Positions 43,851 through 53,268 of a stretch of DNA of 64,000 nt are shown here, in pieces. The stretch comes from Lysinibacillus mangiferihumi. GTDB taxonomy: Bacteria > Bacillota > Bacilli > Bacillales_A > Planococcaceae. Below the pieces are notes generated by a model. It was not told where the DNA came from and made no database searches. It saw nothing but the letters and a program-made list of their open reading frames with translations. The position numbers and the translations under genes were made by a program. The DNA is taken from contig NZ_PYWM01000016.1 of the NCBI RefSeq assembly GCF_003049665.1, positions 49,104 through 113,103 of the forward strand, in the 5' to 3' direction. The stretch's first letter is position 1. Each line of letters starts with the position of its first letter.

Positions 43851-45944
43851 TTATTTAATAACCAGTGTATCAAGCGCTTTGAAATCTTTTAATTGGTAGC
43901 TCTTTACTTCATTGCGAGCAACGGTGTATAAAGTATCGCCAACATAGACAACACGTTGTACAACTTGCTCCCAATTCTCATATTGCTCATTCGTCCTTCC
44001 ATTTATAATATTTCCTTTTAGCACAATGCCCTTCTCTGCTGTAATTTCGTAAATTTGTGCGCCCTGACCTTGGTAGACTATCTCATCGCCTTTTCCTTCT
44101 TCATAAAGCACCACTGGGAAGCCGAAGTAATGATAGTCTTTATTGCGGAATAAAGCTTTTGGATTGTATTGTACATCTGAATAAGAGCCTTTACCGCCTA
44201 TTTTAACGGTAGATTGCTCTTTAGGATTTTTAAAATCTGTTACATCAAACAAGGACATTTTCATATTCGTTGACACTGTGAAATTGCGTTTCGTATAAGC
44301 ATCATAACGTTCTTCCGTATCATAACCAATACCTATTAAGTGTGTATCATCAAGCGGATGTAAATAATTGCTATACCCTGGAATTTTCAATTCACCTAGT
44401 ACTTTTGGTTTTCGTGGATTAGCTACATCAATAACAAATAGCGGATCCACTTGCTTAAACGTTACGACATAGGCTTTCTCCCCCATAAAGCGGGCAGAAT
44501 ACACCTTTTCCCCTGGTGCCATATCCTTTACTGCACCAATTTCTTTTAAGTTCTCATCTAATATGAACAGGTGGTTACGAGAAATATTTTTTTCATCCCA
44601 CGTATTTCCTTCAGTCGTCACAATGCGGAATTTCCCGTCATACTCATCCATTGAATATTGGTTTAACACTGTTCCTTTCACTTCACTCGTACCTACAAAC
44701 TTCAAAACCCTTCCATCTAAGTCCCACTTAAACACTTGTGTATCATTTGATTGAGGCATCCAGATTCTATCCTTTATACCTCCCATTGGCGTTATTTGTT
44801 TATCGTCATATTTTGGTGTAGTTAAGTAGAGGGCATCTTCTGACATATAAAGTCCACTACTACCACCTAAATAACCTTTCGTACTCGCTGATGTTTTGGC
44901 ACCATTTTTTAAATCAATTGCTGTAATTAAACTATATGAGCCATCCATCGTGTTTGGTAAAATAGAAATTTTGTCAATAGCTAAGCTTTTGTATTCTTTA
45001 CTTACTACACTATCATACGTTTTAGGTTTTAAATCTGGTTTACTTCCCTCTTGAAGTATCCAATAATTCGGATGCATGTTACCAATTAAATACAACGTAT
45101 CATTCGTAATACGTATATTCTGTAAAGAGCCCTCCTGTGCAACTTCCCGTATCACTTTGGGATTTTTCGGATTTGAAATATCATAAAAAGTTGCCGTTGA
45201 CATACTTGTGCCTGCTTGTTCAATATATTCTTCTCCGATAGCAATTAATAGCTGATCGTATAATGCTAGTTTCGTAATATATTGAGATTCCTTTTGTTTA
45301 ATTGTCGTTGCAAGTTTCAAATCTTGAGGATGATTAGCGTCAACAACCGTTATACTTTGATCTTTGATAGCGTAAATAAAGCCATCTTTAACAACGACGA
45401 TATCCCCCTCCTCGACACCTTCTACTTGGTTGTTTGTTGTAGAAGAATTATCTGCAACAGGGGCACTATCTTTACTACTAGAAGCACTATCTTCAAGGAC
45501 GTTTATTTCTGGCCCTCTATTTCCATTTGCCACAACGGCTTCAAAATATTGTTGTAACTCTTTTTCAGATTTAACAGTCTCTATTTTGTCAATAACAGTA
45601 AAGGCAATATCATGCGATGTTGCTTTCAATGTACTATAAGCAAAAGCTTCCTTTTGCACATGTAAGCGGTAACTCCCAGCAGGAAGGTTACTGACAAAAA
45701 GAGATTTTTTATCTTCTCCTAATGTAATCGTTGCCGCCACCTTTTTGCCCGATTCATCCGTAACATAGACATATTCATCTGTTACATTTTTTAATGTTTG
45801 TGAAAAGGATGCCCGCCAACTTTGCGTTGTCATTATTGTACTTGCTGCTTTAGCTTGTGCCTCTGGGGAAATCATCAATGTAAAAATCCCTGGTAAAGCA
45901 GCTAAAACGATAATCATAAATATAGCTAGCCATTTACTTCTCAT
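43851..45944 (-). CDS. Secreted beta-propeller domain protein
   Basis: 697 residues from the ATG at 45944, preceded by AAGGGGTGG; an ATG six codons earlier overlaps the site. Residues 1-33 are a signal peptide (WLAIFMIIVLAALPGIFTLM, cleavage near AQAKA). After an N-terminal Ig-like region comes the beta-propeller family pattern: NNQVEGVEEGDIVVVKDGFI, LYLIGNMHPN, YMSEDALYLTTPKYDD and repeated 'ITVVDANHPQDLKLA' style strands. This matches the C-terminal beta-propeller secreted proteins (Beta_propel) of Bacillales. Function unknown; probably extracellular and attached by its hydrophobic N-terminus or released. Confidence 0.85.
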   Translation of the reverse strand: MRSKWLAIFMIIVLAALPGIFTLMISPEAQAKAASTIMTTQSWRASFSQTLKNVTDEYVYVTDESGKKVAATITLGEDKKSLFVSNLPAGSYRLHVQKEAFAYSTLKATSHDIAFTVIDKIETVKSEKELQQYFEAVVANGNRGPEINVLEDSASSSKDSAPVADNSSTTNNQVEGVEEGDIVVVKDGFIYAIKDQSITVVDANHPQDLKLATTIKQKESQYITKLALYDQLLIAIGEEYIEQAGTSMSTATFYDISNPKNPKVIREVAQEGSLQNIRITNDTLYLIGNMHPNYWILQEGSKPDLKPKTYDSVVSKEYKSLAIDKISILPNTMDGSYSLITAIDLKNGAKTSASTKGYLGGSSGLYMSEDALYLTTPKYDDKQITPMGGIKDRIWMPQSNDTQVFKWDLDGRVLKFVGTSEVKGTVLNQYSMDEYDGKFRIVTTEGNTWDEKNISRNHLFILDENLKEIGAVKDMAPGEKVYSARFMGEKAYVVTFKQVDPLFVIDVANPRKPKVLGELKIPGYSNYLHPLDDTHLIGIGYDTEERYDAYTKRNFTVSTNMKMSLFDVTDFKNPKEQSTVKIGGKGSYSDVQYNPKALFRNKDYHYFGFPVVLYEEGKGDEIVYQGQGAQIYEITAEKGIVLKGNIINGRTNEQYENWEQVVQRVVYVGDTLYTVARNEVKSYQLKDFKALDTLVIK

Positions 45945-46036
45945 TATTTTCCACCCCTTCATATTACTTGTTTTATAATTAGACTACTAAAAGGTTATAA
46001 AGTTACATTACATGAAAAATTTACATAAAAATAAAA

Positions 46037-46076
46037 GTGACTACCACCAAATTCAGAATTGTTTCGGTGCCTGGCA
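46037..46076. repeat. Imperfect GTGCCTGGCACC/GTGACTACCAC hairpin repeat
   Basis: GTGACTACCACCAAATT, loop CAG, AATTGTTTCGGTGCCTGGCAC. Both arms resemble the perfect element at 20169-20215 (GTGCCAGTCACCCACACAATT) with several changes, and the right part also contains the palindrome GGTGCCTGGCACC. Confidence 0.55.
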
Positions 46077-46080
46077 CCAT

Positions 46081-46117
46081 AACAAAAGGCATCTGGAATA
46101 GGTCTTCCTGATGCCTT
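46081..46117 (-). terminator. Terminator of the lysine-catabolic operon
   Basis: On the minus strand AAGGCATC, loop, GATGCCTT then TTGTT. It lies 31 bp after the last gene of the operon. Confidence 0.75.
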
Positions 46118-46147
46118 CTGTACAATAAAAATTAACATGTCTGTCGT

Positions 46148-47350
46148 TTACTCATCAAAGGGCCATTTCGGTAACATTTTGGCTAATGGCTTATCGTTTC
46201 TTCGACCAAGCACATAATCTGCTTGCATAATTGTATGGATTTCTCGTGTACCTTCATAAATAACGGGCGCTTTCGAGTTACGTAAATAACGCGCTACAGG
46301 ATAATCATCCGAATAGCCGTACGCACCATGAATTTGCAGCGCGTCATCAGCCGCCTTATTGGCAAAATCACATGCCTGCCACTTCGCCAAGGACGTTTCT
46401 CTTGTATTACGAATGCCTTTATTTTTCAACTCGCCAACCCGATAAACGAGCAGTCGGCTCATTTGATAGCCCGCTTCCATTTTGGCAATCATCTGTCCGA
46501 CAAGTTGATGCTCGCCAATAGGCTTCCCAAATGTCTCTCGTTCATGACAATATTTCACACTTGCCTCAAGACACGCTTGAATAAGCCCAACTGCACCTGC
46601 AGCCACTGTAAAGCGACCATTATCCAGTGCGGACATCGCAATTTTAAAACCCTCTCCCTCTTCTCCTAAACGATTTTCAACTGGAATGCGTAAGTCTTCG
46701 AAAAAGAGCTCCCCTGTATTGCCAGCCCGAATACCGTACTTGCCTTTAATCGCCTTAGAAGTAAAGCCAACCATAGAGCGTTCTACAATAAAGGCACTGA
46801 TACCATGGTGCTTTTTCGCTTTATCTGTGTAAGCAAAGACAATAAAATGATCTGCTATATCACATAAGGAAATCCATGTTTTTTGCCCATTCAGCACATA
46901 ACAATCACCATCTCGTATGGCTGTTGTCGTCATGGCCGCTACATCCGAACCTGCACCTGGCTCAGTCAGCCCAAAAGCCCCAATCCGTACCCCCTTCGCC
47001 TGTGGTACAAGGTATTGCTGTTTCTGCGCCTCGGTGCCCCATTGCATTAACGTCATACTATTTAAACCTATATGGACGGATACAGCTGTTCGAAAGGCCG
47101 TATCCCCCCGTTCAAGTTCCTCACAAACAATGGCTAGTGCGTTATAATCCATGCCGCTACCACCGTACTTTTCTGGCACGCAAACACCCATTAGTCCGAG
47201 CTCAGCTAGTCTTGACCAAATGCTTGTATCAAAGCTTCCTGCGGCGTCCCATTTTGCAATATGTGGCATTATTTCATCATCCACAAACTGGCGTACGGTT
47301 TTTCGTAAGATTTCCTGCTCCGTTGTAAAATCGAAATTCAAGGACCTCAC
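46148..47350 (-). CDS. Acyl-CoA dehydrogenase, glutaryl-CoA dehydrogenase-like
   Basis: 400 residues, start GTG at 47350 immediately after the TAG of the preceding gene (a TTG three codons in is an alternative). Fold markers: GLTEPGAGSDVAAM, WISLCDIADH, LQIHGAYGYSDDYPVARYLR. The catalytic Glu is in YEGTREIH (Glu366). Residues FRTAVSVHIGL (Arg87) and the WGTEAQKQQYL segment resemble glutaryl-CoA dehydrogenases, where an Arg at this place binds the substrate carboxylate. Placed last in an operon with aminoadipate-semialdehyde enzymes, which fits the lysine-to-glutaryl-CoA route. Glutaryl specificity remains inference. Confidence 0.85.
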   Translation of the reverse strand: MRSLNFDFTTEQEILRKTVRQFVDDEIMPHIAKWDAAGSFDTSIWSRLAELGLMGVCVPEKYGGSGMDYNALAIVCEELERGDTAFRTAVSVHIGLNSMTLMQWGTEAQKQQYLVPQAKGVRIGAFGLTEPGAGSDVAAMTTTAIRDGDCYVLNGQKTWISLCDIADHFIVFAYTDKAKKHHGISAFIVERSMVGFTSKAIKGKYGIRAGNTGELFFEDLRIPVENRLGEEGEGFKIAMSALDNGRFTVAAGAVGLIQACLEASVKYCHERETFGKPIGEHQLVGQMIAKMEAGYQMSRLLVYRVGELKNKGIRNTRETSLAKWQACDFANKAADDALQIHGAYGYSDDYPVARYLRNSKAPVIYEGTREIHTIMQADYVLGRRNDKPLAKMLPKWPFDE

Positions 47351-48523
47351 CTACCATTTCACAATCATTGCAGACTTATGTGATGTTTCTTTAATGACAA
47401 CACCACGCTTCGCCATTTCTTTAATATACGTCTCCCCTGGAACAATCGTTTCTGGAGCAAACACGCCACGTTCTGTAATAGCGCCATCACCAATCATTTG
47501 GGCAACGACAGAAATTGTATTCGCTGTTGCACGAGCCATCGCTGTTTCATTATTCGTCATATCTTTACGTACGACCATTTCGTATTCATATGTGACCTGC
47601 TGTTGCGCCTTTTCTCCTGAAACAATTACTCGTAATAACACCGCATCAGGCTTTGTTCCAAGTTCAAGCTTCTTCTTAAGCGCCTCCCTGACAACAGCTC
47701 TTACAGGCACTTCTTGGTTATCCACTTCTACATTATTACTTGCATCTAAAAAGCCTAAATCAGCTAGCAATTTAAACTTTTCTGCATGCCCTTTATATCG
47801 TATTGTCTTATATTCTAATGTGTGGACATTTGGGAATGTCTTATAAAGAGTGGATATGCCACCCGATGTATAAAATGCCTCAAGCACACCAAAATCATCG
47901 AAATAGATAGGCTCAATGCCTGATAATGATGGAACTTCTTCAAGTTTCCCCTTTTGAATCATTTTAGAAGGCTCTGTATAGTGGTCAAATACACCATCTA
48001 GTGAAAAGACACGCGTATAGTGCAACGGTGGCTTCGGCTCTGTTGGAATACCACCTACATAGAGTTTAATAGATTCCACTTCATCTAATTTTGTTGCGCC
48101 ATAGCCCGCTAATATATTGACCATACCTGGAGCTACACCTAAGTCAGGAATAAGTGTCACACCTTTTGCCTTTGCTTCTTCATGTAACGCTAAAATCTTA
48201 TCCGTTACACCGCCAATATGCCCACCTAGATCGACAGAATGGACACCGGCTTCTATCGCAGCTCGTGCTACACGTTCATTGAACGAATAGAACAGTGCAT
48301 TGACAACAACATTACCTTTCGCAATAACCGATGTTAAAGAGTCATCATTTTCCGCATGAAGCTCTACGACTTCAACTTTATCTGTCTTTAACGTCTCAAC
48401 AAATTTTTGGGCTGTCTTTACATCAATATCCCCTAAAATGACCTGTTCCACTTTACTATTTTTTATTAAATCACGAGCAACCTCTTTCCCCATCAATCCT
48501 GCACCTAATACAACAACTTTCAT
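47351..48523 (-). CDS. Saccharopine dehydrogenase family, probable L-lysine 6-dehydrogenase
   Basis: 390 residues from the ATG at 48523, with AAAGGGGATG 9-12 nt upstream; the earlier ATG abuts the site. Rossmann motif VVLGAGLMGKEVARDL, then DLGGHIGGVTDKI, LIPDLGVAPGMVNILAG, and the C-terminal FAPETIVPGETYIKEM found in lysine 6-dehydrogenases (epsilon-deaminating) of Geobacillus type. Would convert L-lysine to 2-aminoadipate 6-semialdehyde/piperideine-6-carboxylate with NAD+. Middle gene of the operon between an aldehyde dehydrogenase and an acyl-CoA dehydrogenase, which supports the assignment over saccharopine reductase. Confidence 0.85.
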   Translation of the reverse strand: MKVVVLGAGLMGKEVARDLIKNSKVEQVILGDIDVKTAQKFVETLKTDKVEVVELHAENDDSLTSVIAKGNVVVNALFYSFNERVARAAIEAGVHSVDLGGHIGGVTDKILALHEEAKAKGVTLIPDLGVAPGMVNILAGYGATKLDEVESIKLYVGGIPTEPKPPLHYTRVFSLDGVFDHYTEPSKMIQKGKLEEVPSLSGIEPIYFDDFGVLEAFYTSGGISTLYKTFPNVHTLEYKTIRYKGHAEKFKLLADLGFLDASNNVEVDNQEVPVRAVVREALKKKLELGTKPDAVLLRVIVSGEKAQQQVTYEYEMVVRKDMTNNETAMARATANTISVVAQMIGDGAITERGVFAPETIVPGETYIKEMAKRGVVIKETSHKSAMIVKW

Positions 48524-48549
48524 CAAGAACATCCCCTTTCATTGATCTG

Positions 48550-50028
48550 TTACTTTGTATCGATTTGTGCTCTTTGTAATTTACCGCTGTAGTCAACGTA
48601 TATGCTCTTCCATTCTGTGTAAACGTCCAATGCTGCCACACCGGAATCTCGATGTCCATTTCCTGTTCCTTTCGTTCCGCCGAATGGCAAATGGATTTCT
48701 GCACCTGTTGTACCTGCATTGATATAGACAATACCTGTATCTAAGTCGCGTTGAGCGCGGAAAATCGTATTCACATTTTGTGAGAAAATAGAGCTTGATA
48801 AGCCAAATTTCACACCATTATTGACTTGGATTGCTTCATCTAAATTTGCCACTTCAATAAGAGAGACGACCGGACCAAAAATTTCTTCCTGTGCAATAAT
48901 CATATGAGGCTTTACATTTGTAAACAATGTTGGCTCATAGTAAAACCCTTTATCATAAGGTGCTTCATTTAAAATTTTGCCGCCTGTTAATAAGGTTGCA
49001 CCTTCTTGTTTACCAATCTGTACATAATGATTAATTTTTTCTAATGCCGCTCTATTAATCACCGGACCGATTTTCACAGTTTCATCCAAACCGTCTCCAA
49101 TTGTTAAAAACTGCATTGCTTCTAATAGACGATTTTCTAATTCTTCTTTTACATCTTTATGCACAATGACACGACTACATGCTGTACATCGTTGACCAGC
49201 GGTGCCAAATGCGCTCCATAATATTGCTTCTGTAGCGAGCTGTAAGTCTGCATCATCCATAACAATGACAGCATTTTTGCCGCCCATCTCTAGCGAAATT
49301 TTCTTTAAATGTTTGCCGCCAAGTTCCGCCACCTTACTTCCTGTTGAGGTAGAGCCGGTAAACGATATGACTTTTACATCAGGATGCTCTATTAGCGCTG
49401 TTCCGACAGTTGGCCCTGTACCAAAAACAATATTTGCTACCCCTTCCGGTAAGCCAACCTCTTCAAAAATTTTCCCCATTTCATAAGCCATCATCGGCGT
49501 TTCATTTGATGGTTTCCAAATAAATGTATTGCCAGCGACAATTGCAGGGAAAGATTTCCATGTAGCAATTGCCACTGGGAAATTCCAAGGAGTTATTAAC
49601 CCTACTACGCCTATTGGTGCGCGTACACTCATAGCAAATTTATTGGCAAGCTCTGACGGTGTCGTCTCTCCAAATAACCGTCGACCTTCACCTGCCATAT
49701 AATAAGCCATATCAATTCCTTCCTGTACCTCACCTCTAGCTTCTTCAATCACCTTACCCATTTCTTTTGTTAAAACGGTCGCCAAATATTCTTTCTTGTC
49801 TTTCATCTTTTGACCTATGGCATATAAATAATCTGCACGCTTTGGTGCTGGCACAAGTGCCCAACTTTTTTGTGCTGCCTTCGCTACAGCTACCGCTTCC
49901 GTCACTTCATTTGCAGTTGAAAGTGGTATTGTTGCTAAGTGCTCTCCGTTTGCAGGATTCGTCACTGCTATACTTTGTAAATGCGAATGTGTAACCCATT
50001 TACCACCGATATAGTTTTTAATCTCCAT
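48550..50028 (-). CDS. Aldehyde dehydrogenase, probable aminoadipate-semialdehyde dehydrogenase
   Basis: 492 residues from the ATG at 50028 (AGGGGGTG 7 nt upstream). ALDH superfamily: ITPWNFPVAIATWKSFPAIV, FTGSTSTGSKVAELGG (NAD binding), LEMGGKNAVIV (general-base Glu, about residue 246), GQRCTACSRV (catalytic Cys, about 281) and EEIFGPVVSL. First gene of the operon followed 26 bp later by the lysine 6-dehydrogenase-like gene, so its substrate is most likely 2-aminoadipate 6-semialdehyde, giving 2-aminoadipate. Family resemblance to piperideine-6-carboxylate dehydrogenases is consistent but not decisive. Confidence 0.9.
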   Translation of the reverse strand: MEIKNYIGGKWVTHSHLQSIAVTNPANGEHLATIPLSTANEVTEAVAVAKAAQKSWALVPAPKRADYLYAIGQKMKDKKEYLATVLTKEMGKVIEEARGEVQEGIDMAYYMAGEGRRLFGETTPSELANKFAMSVRAPIGVVGLITPWNFPVAIATWKSFPAIVAGNTFIWKPSNETPMMAYEMGKIFEEVGLPEGVANIVFGTGPTVGTALIEHPDVKVISFTGSTSTGSKVAELGGKHLKKISLEMGGKNAVIVMDDADLQLATEAILWSAFGTAGQRCTACSRVIVHKDVKEELENRLLEAMQFLTIGDGLDETVKIGPVINRAALEKINHYVQIGKQEGATLLTGGKILNEAPYDKGFYYEPTLFTNVKPHMIIAQEEIFGPVVSLIEVANLDEAIQVNNGVKFGLSSSIFSQNVNTIFRAQRDLDTGIVYINAGTTGAEIHLPFGGTKGTGNGHRDSGVAALDVYTEWKSIYVDYSGKLQRAQIDTK

Positions 50029-50461
50029 TACACACACCCCCTGATATATCTATGATGCCTTGGCTTCTTTGAACACGTTGCTAATGCTACAGAAAATACC
50101 CGTCGCTCTCGCCCTCTATGTGTACTGCATTATATATATGCAGATACAAAATGCCAAAATTCCGAATTTTCATAACAAAGATATGACTCGAATAATAATT
50201 CCGAAGCAATGTTAGGTTAAAATATCGGTGGCACTTGCCAAAGGCTTTATCTTCATTTCCAGTAATTTCAACTAGATGATGCTACTTTCACCACTAGTAG
50301 AAAAATAACTGACAAAAGATAAATAATACACATTCTAGTTTTTTATATTCGACATTTTCTATCTTAATCCCTTTTTTTCTAAAATTATTAATTATGTAAT
50401 GAAACTATCCTGCATAATAATCGTATACAATAACAACAAATGATATTGGAGGAATTACACG
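50029..50461. other. Divergent intergenic region with a 19-bp inverted repeat
   Basis: About 430 bp between the lysine operon and the AIM24 gene. CTGCAT, 7 bp, ATGCAG at 50125-50143 lies about 100 bp upstream of the operon start and is the only clear dyad; it is a candidate operator. No riboswitch or small gene recognised. A regulator gene is not adjacent. Confidence 0.5.
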
Positions 50462-51262
50462 ATGAATAACCATGAGATCGACTACAAAGTATTTGGGGAT
50501 GACATGCAATATGTGCAAGTCGAACTTGATCCGCAAGAAACGGTGGTAGCAGAAGCTGGCGCCTTAATGATGATGGATGATGCGATTCAAATGGAGACAA
50601 TTTTCGGAGATGGTTCGAAAGGCAATAGCCAAAGCGGTCTTATGGGGAAATTACTCGGCGCAGGGAAACGTCTAGTAACTGGAGAAAGCTTATTCATGAC
50701 AACATTTACAAATATCGGTACAGGGAAACGCCATGTCTATTTTGCGTCTCCGTACCCAGGTAAGATTATTCCGATGGATTTAAGTCAACATAAAGGGAAA
50801 ATTATTTGTCAAAAGGATGCTTTTTTAGCTGCTGCTAAGGGCGTTTCTGTTGGTATCGAATTCCAGAAAAAAATTGGCGTAGGCTTCTTCGGTGGTGAAG
50901 GCTTTATTATGCAAAAGCTTGAAGGCGATGGTATGGCTTTTGTACACGCTGGTGGGGCAATTCATCGAAAAACGCTACAGCCAGGTGAAGTATTACGTGT
51001 GGATACAGGCTGTTTAGTGGCGATGACTTCTGACGTTGATTATAATATCGAAATGGTTGGCGGCGTAAAAACGGCACTATTCGGTGGAGAAGGTATCTTC
51101 TTTGCAACTTTACGTGGCCCTGGTACTGTATGGGTTCAATCATTACCATTTAGCCGATTAGCAAGCCGCGTCTTCGCTGCAGCACCGATTTCACAAGGCG
51201 GTGGCGGACATTCATCAGGTGAAGGTGGTATCGGTGGTCTATTTGATATGTTCAATAAGTAA
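50462..51262 (+). CDS. AIM24 / TIGR00266 family protein
   Basis: 266 residues. Glycine-rich beta protein: VVAEAGALMMMDDAIQMETI, then LFMTTFTNIGTGKRHVYFAS, KKIGVGFFGGEGFIMQKLEG and DTGCLVAMTSDVDYNIEMVG, ending in the Gly-rich tail SQGGGGHSSGEGGIGGL. These are the landmarks of the AIM24 domain (mitochondrial biogenesis AIM24 and bacterial TIGR00266). Function unknown in bacteria. GGAGGAATTACACG precedes ATG. Followed by a terminator. Confidence 0.9.
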   Translation: MNNHEIDYKVFGDDMQYVQVELDPQETVVAEAGALMMMDDAIQMETIFGDGSKGNSQSGLMGKLLGAGKRLVTGESLFMTTFTNIGTGKRHVYFASPYPGKIIPMDLSQHKGKIICQKDAFLAAAKGVSVGIEFQKKIGVGFFGGEGFIMQKLEGDGMAFVHAGGAIHRKTLQPGEVLRVDTGCLVAMTSDVDYNIEMVGGVKTALFGGEGIFFATLRGPGTVWVQSLPFSRLASRVFAAAPISQGGGGHSSGEGGIGGLFDMFNK

Positions 51263-51289
51263 CTAGCCAAATAGACCGTGTACTTTCTT

Positions 51290-51328
51290 TAAAGAGTTCG
51301 ATTGACCGTAGTCAAACGAACTCTTTTT
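51290..51328 (+). terminator. Terminator of the AIM24 gene, linked to repeat family (copy D)
   Basis: AAAGAGTTCGATTGAC, loop, GTCAAACGAACTCTTTTT. The following GTTACGCAGTTGAGGTCCGC resembles the GCTATGCCGTTGTTGTCCGC that follows the hairpin in copies A and C, so a diverged relative of that element extends to about 51385. Confidence 0.8.
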
Positions 51329-51397
51329 GTTACGCAGTTGAGGTCCGCTACGTCAAGAAGCTTGGCCTTGACCATCAACGAGTACAATCTGCTAAAT

Positions 51398-51442
51398 AAA
51401 AAGCCCAATTGCTCAACGTTACGCTGAGAAATTAGGCTTTTT
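51398..51442 (-). terminator. Terminator of the eutH-pepP-like operon
   Basis: AAAAAGCCCAATTGCTCA pairs with TGAGAAATTAGGCTTTTT (two mismatches). It lies 50 bp after the aminopeptidase stop codon. Confidence 0.85.
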
Positions 51443-51492
51443 ACTGTTATCATCAGATGGCGATAGGATAGCGTTTTTGTCCGCTAAACTTT

Positions 51493-53268
51493 TTATATTG
51501 CTTTTGTTTCTTCCCTTAGCCATACTTGTTCTTCTTCGTTTAAATAAGGAGCTAGCGTAGTGTATACCTCTTGATGGTAATGATTTAGCCATTGCTTTTC
51601 ACTTTCTGTTAACATGTCTTGATTAATACCTGCTAAATCAATAGGACAATACGTTACTGCTTCAAACTTCATAAATCGACCAAATTCTGTTGTCTCATCT
51701 TCTACTACTGACATCATATTTTCAATTCGAATGCCATACTTGCCTTCAAGGTAAATTCCCGGTTCATTCGTAATAATCATGCCTTTTTCTAATGGCACAT
51801 GATTGGTATTGCGGATGCTTTGTGGCCCTTCATGAACATTCAAGAAAAAACCTACACCATGGCCTGTGCCACATTTATAATCCAAGCCATACTGCCAAAT
51901 TGGTTGTCTTGCTAAAACATCTAGGTTAGCTCCTGTTGCACCGTACAAAAATTTCACTGAGCTTAATGCAATAAACCCTTTTAACACTAAAGTAAAATCT
52001 CTTTTTTGTTCATCCGTAAGACTTCCTAAAACAATTGTCCGTGTAATATCTGTTGTTCCATCATAATACTGTCCGCCTGAATCAATTAAAAATAGACCTT
52101 CATTTTTCAGCGTATATTGTGTTTCTTTATTAGCTTTATAATGCATCATCGCAGCATGGTCTTGATAACCTGCAATCGTATCGAAGCTAGGCCCTACAAA
52201 TCCTTCTTGCTCTCTTCTGAAATTTTCTAATCTTTCTTCTGCAGCAATCTCTGTAATTTCTTCTTTATCTACAAAGTGTTTTAACCATTTTATAAATTTC
52301 ACCATAGCTAAACCATCTTTTATTTCACACCATTTTAGATTTTTTATTTCCACTTCGTTCTTAATAGCTTTTAAGTTAGTCGTCATGTTAGGACTTTCAA
52401 TTTTTGTTACATGACTGTTAATGGCATTATACAATCTAATATTTGTTTTATTTGTATCTAAACTAACAGCATCTCCGCCCGAAAGGTTTGCTAAAAAAGC
52501 TTCAATTTCATGATACTCCCTTAACGCAATACCTTCCCCCTCCAGTTCCGATTTAAGCGCAGTAGGGACCTTGCAAGAATCAATAAATAAATAACATGTA
52601 TGTTCTGCTACGATGACATTCGCTATAGCCACTGGATTGTTAGGTACATCTGCTCCTCTAATATTCAATAGCCATGCAATATCATCAAGAGAAGTTAAAA
52701 TATAATAATTCGCTCCTTTATTTTTCATTTCCGCTCTTACTTCATCTAATTTCTCCACACGTGATTTCCCAGCATAGTTGACGTCATGACTAAAAATCGT
52801 TCCTTTAGGAATCTCTGGTCGATCTCCCCATAACTCATCAATTAAATCTTGATCCATTTTGAATAAGATTGCCTTGGCTTTTAAATCTTTTTCCATACTT
52901 CTAACCATATCAATTGAAAAAACATTTCCATCAAAACCCACATTGCTTCCTTCTTCAAGAACATCTGCTAGCCATTCTGTATAAGAAGGCACCCCTGGAT
53001 CCATCATTCTAAATAATCTAATACCTGAATTTTCAAGTTGCTTGTCAGCTTGAATATAATATCTGCCATCTGTCCATAAGCCAGCATCTTTTAAAGTAAT
53101 GACTACCGTCCCTGCAGACCCTGTAAAGCCTGATAGCCATTCTCTACCTTTCCAATAATCTGCTACATATTCTCCCTGATGTGCATCAAAACTTGGAACG
53201 ATATAAGCATCCAGTTGATGTTTTACCATAAGCTCTCTTAACTTTTCGACTCTATCTCTACTATTCAT
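51493..53268 (-). CDS. M24 family Xaa-Pro aminopeptidase (PepP-like)
   Basis: 591 residues, the long three-domain form; ATG at 53268 is 7 nt from GGAGGT, and five codons upstream lie inside the eutH end. Two creatinase N-domains (VEKLRELMVKHQLDAYIVPS and the LTSLDDIAWLLNIRG block) precede a pita-bread peptidase domain with metal ligands in LIDSGGQYYDGTTDITRTIV (Asp, Asp), GTGHGVGFFLNVHEGP (His), ITNEPGIY (Glu) and GIRIENMMSV (Glu). Cytosolic; removes N-terminal residues before proline. It overlaps the 3' end of eutH by 8 bp, so the two are translationally coupled, an unusual pairing. Confidence 0.93.
   Translation of the reverse strand: MNSRDRVEKLRELMVKHQLDAYIVPSFDAHQGEYVADYWKGREWLSGFTGSAGTVVITLKDAGLWTDGRYYIQADKQLENSGIRLFRMMDPGVPSYTEWLADVLEEGSNVGFDGNVFSIDMVRSMEKDLKAKAILFKMDQDLIDELWGDRPEIPKGTIFSHDVNYAGKSRVEKLDEVRAEMKNKGANYYILTSLDDIAWLLNIRGADVPNNPVAIANVIVAEHTCYLFIDSCKVPTALKSELEGEGIALREYHEIEAFLANLSGGDAVSLDTNKTNIRLYNAINSHVTKIESPNMTTNLKAIKNEVEIKNLKWCEIKDGLAMVKFIKWLKHFVDKEEITEIAAEERLENFRREQEGFVGPSFDTIAGYQDHAAMMHYKANKETQYTLKNEGLFLIDSGGQYYDGTTDITRTIVLGSLTDEQKRDFTLVLKGFIALSSVKFLYGATGANLDVLARQPIWQYGLDYKCGTGHGVGFFLNVHEGPQSIRNTNHVPLEKGMIITNEPGIYLEGKYGIRIENMMSVVEDETTEFGRFMKFEAVTYCPIDLAGINQDMLTESEKQWLNHYHQEVYTTLAPYLNEEEQVWLREETKAI

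Noticed and set aside
46876..47328. 150-codon plus-strand frame within the acyl-CoA dehydrogenase
   Set aside because: Antisense shadow, no ribosome binding site, no recognisable domain.
47151..47846. 231-codon plus-strand frame antisense to the lysine operon
   Set aside because: Lies wholly opposite two genes with clear family motifs; composition is that of a shadow frame.
50150..50260. SigL (sigma-54) promoter near the lysine operon, suggested by TTGGCA and TGGCAC motifs
   Set aside because: GG-to-GC spacing is wrong in each case (should be 10 bp) and no activator gene is adjacent.
50029..50461. Lysine riboswitch upstream of the lysine-catabolic operon
   Set aside because: None of the conserved L-box helices or the AGAGG-type core could be recognised, and no terminator/antiterminator pair precedes the operon.
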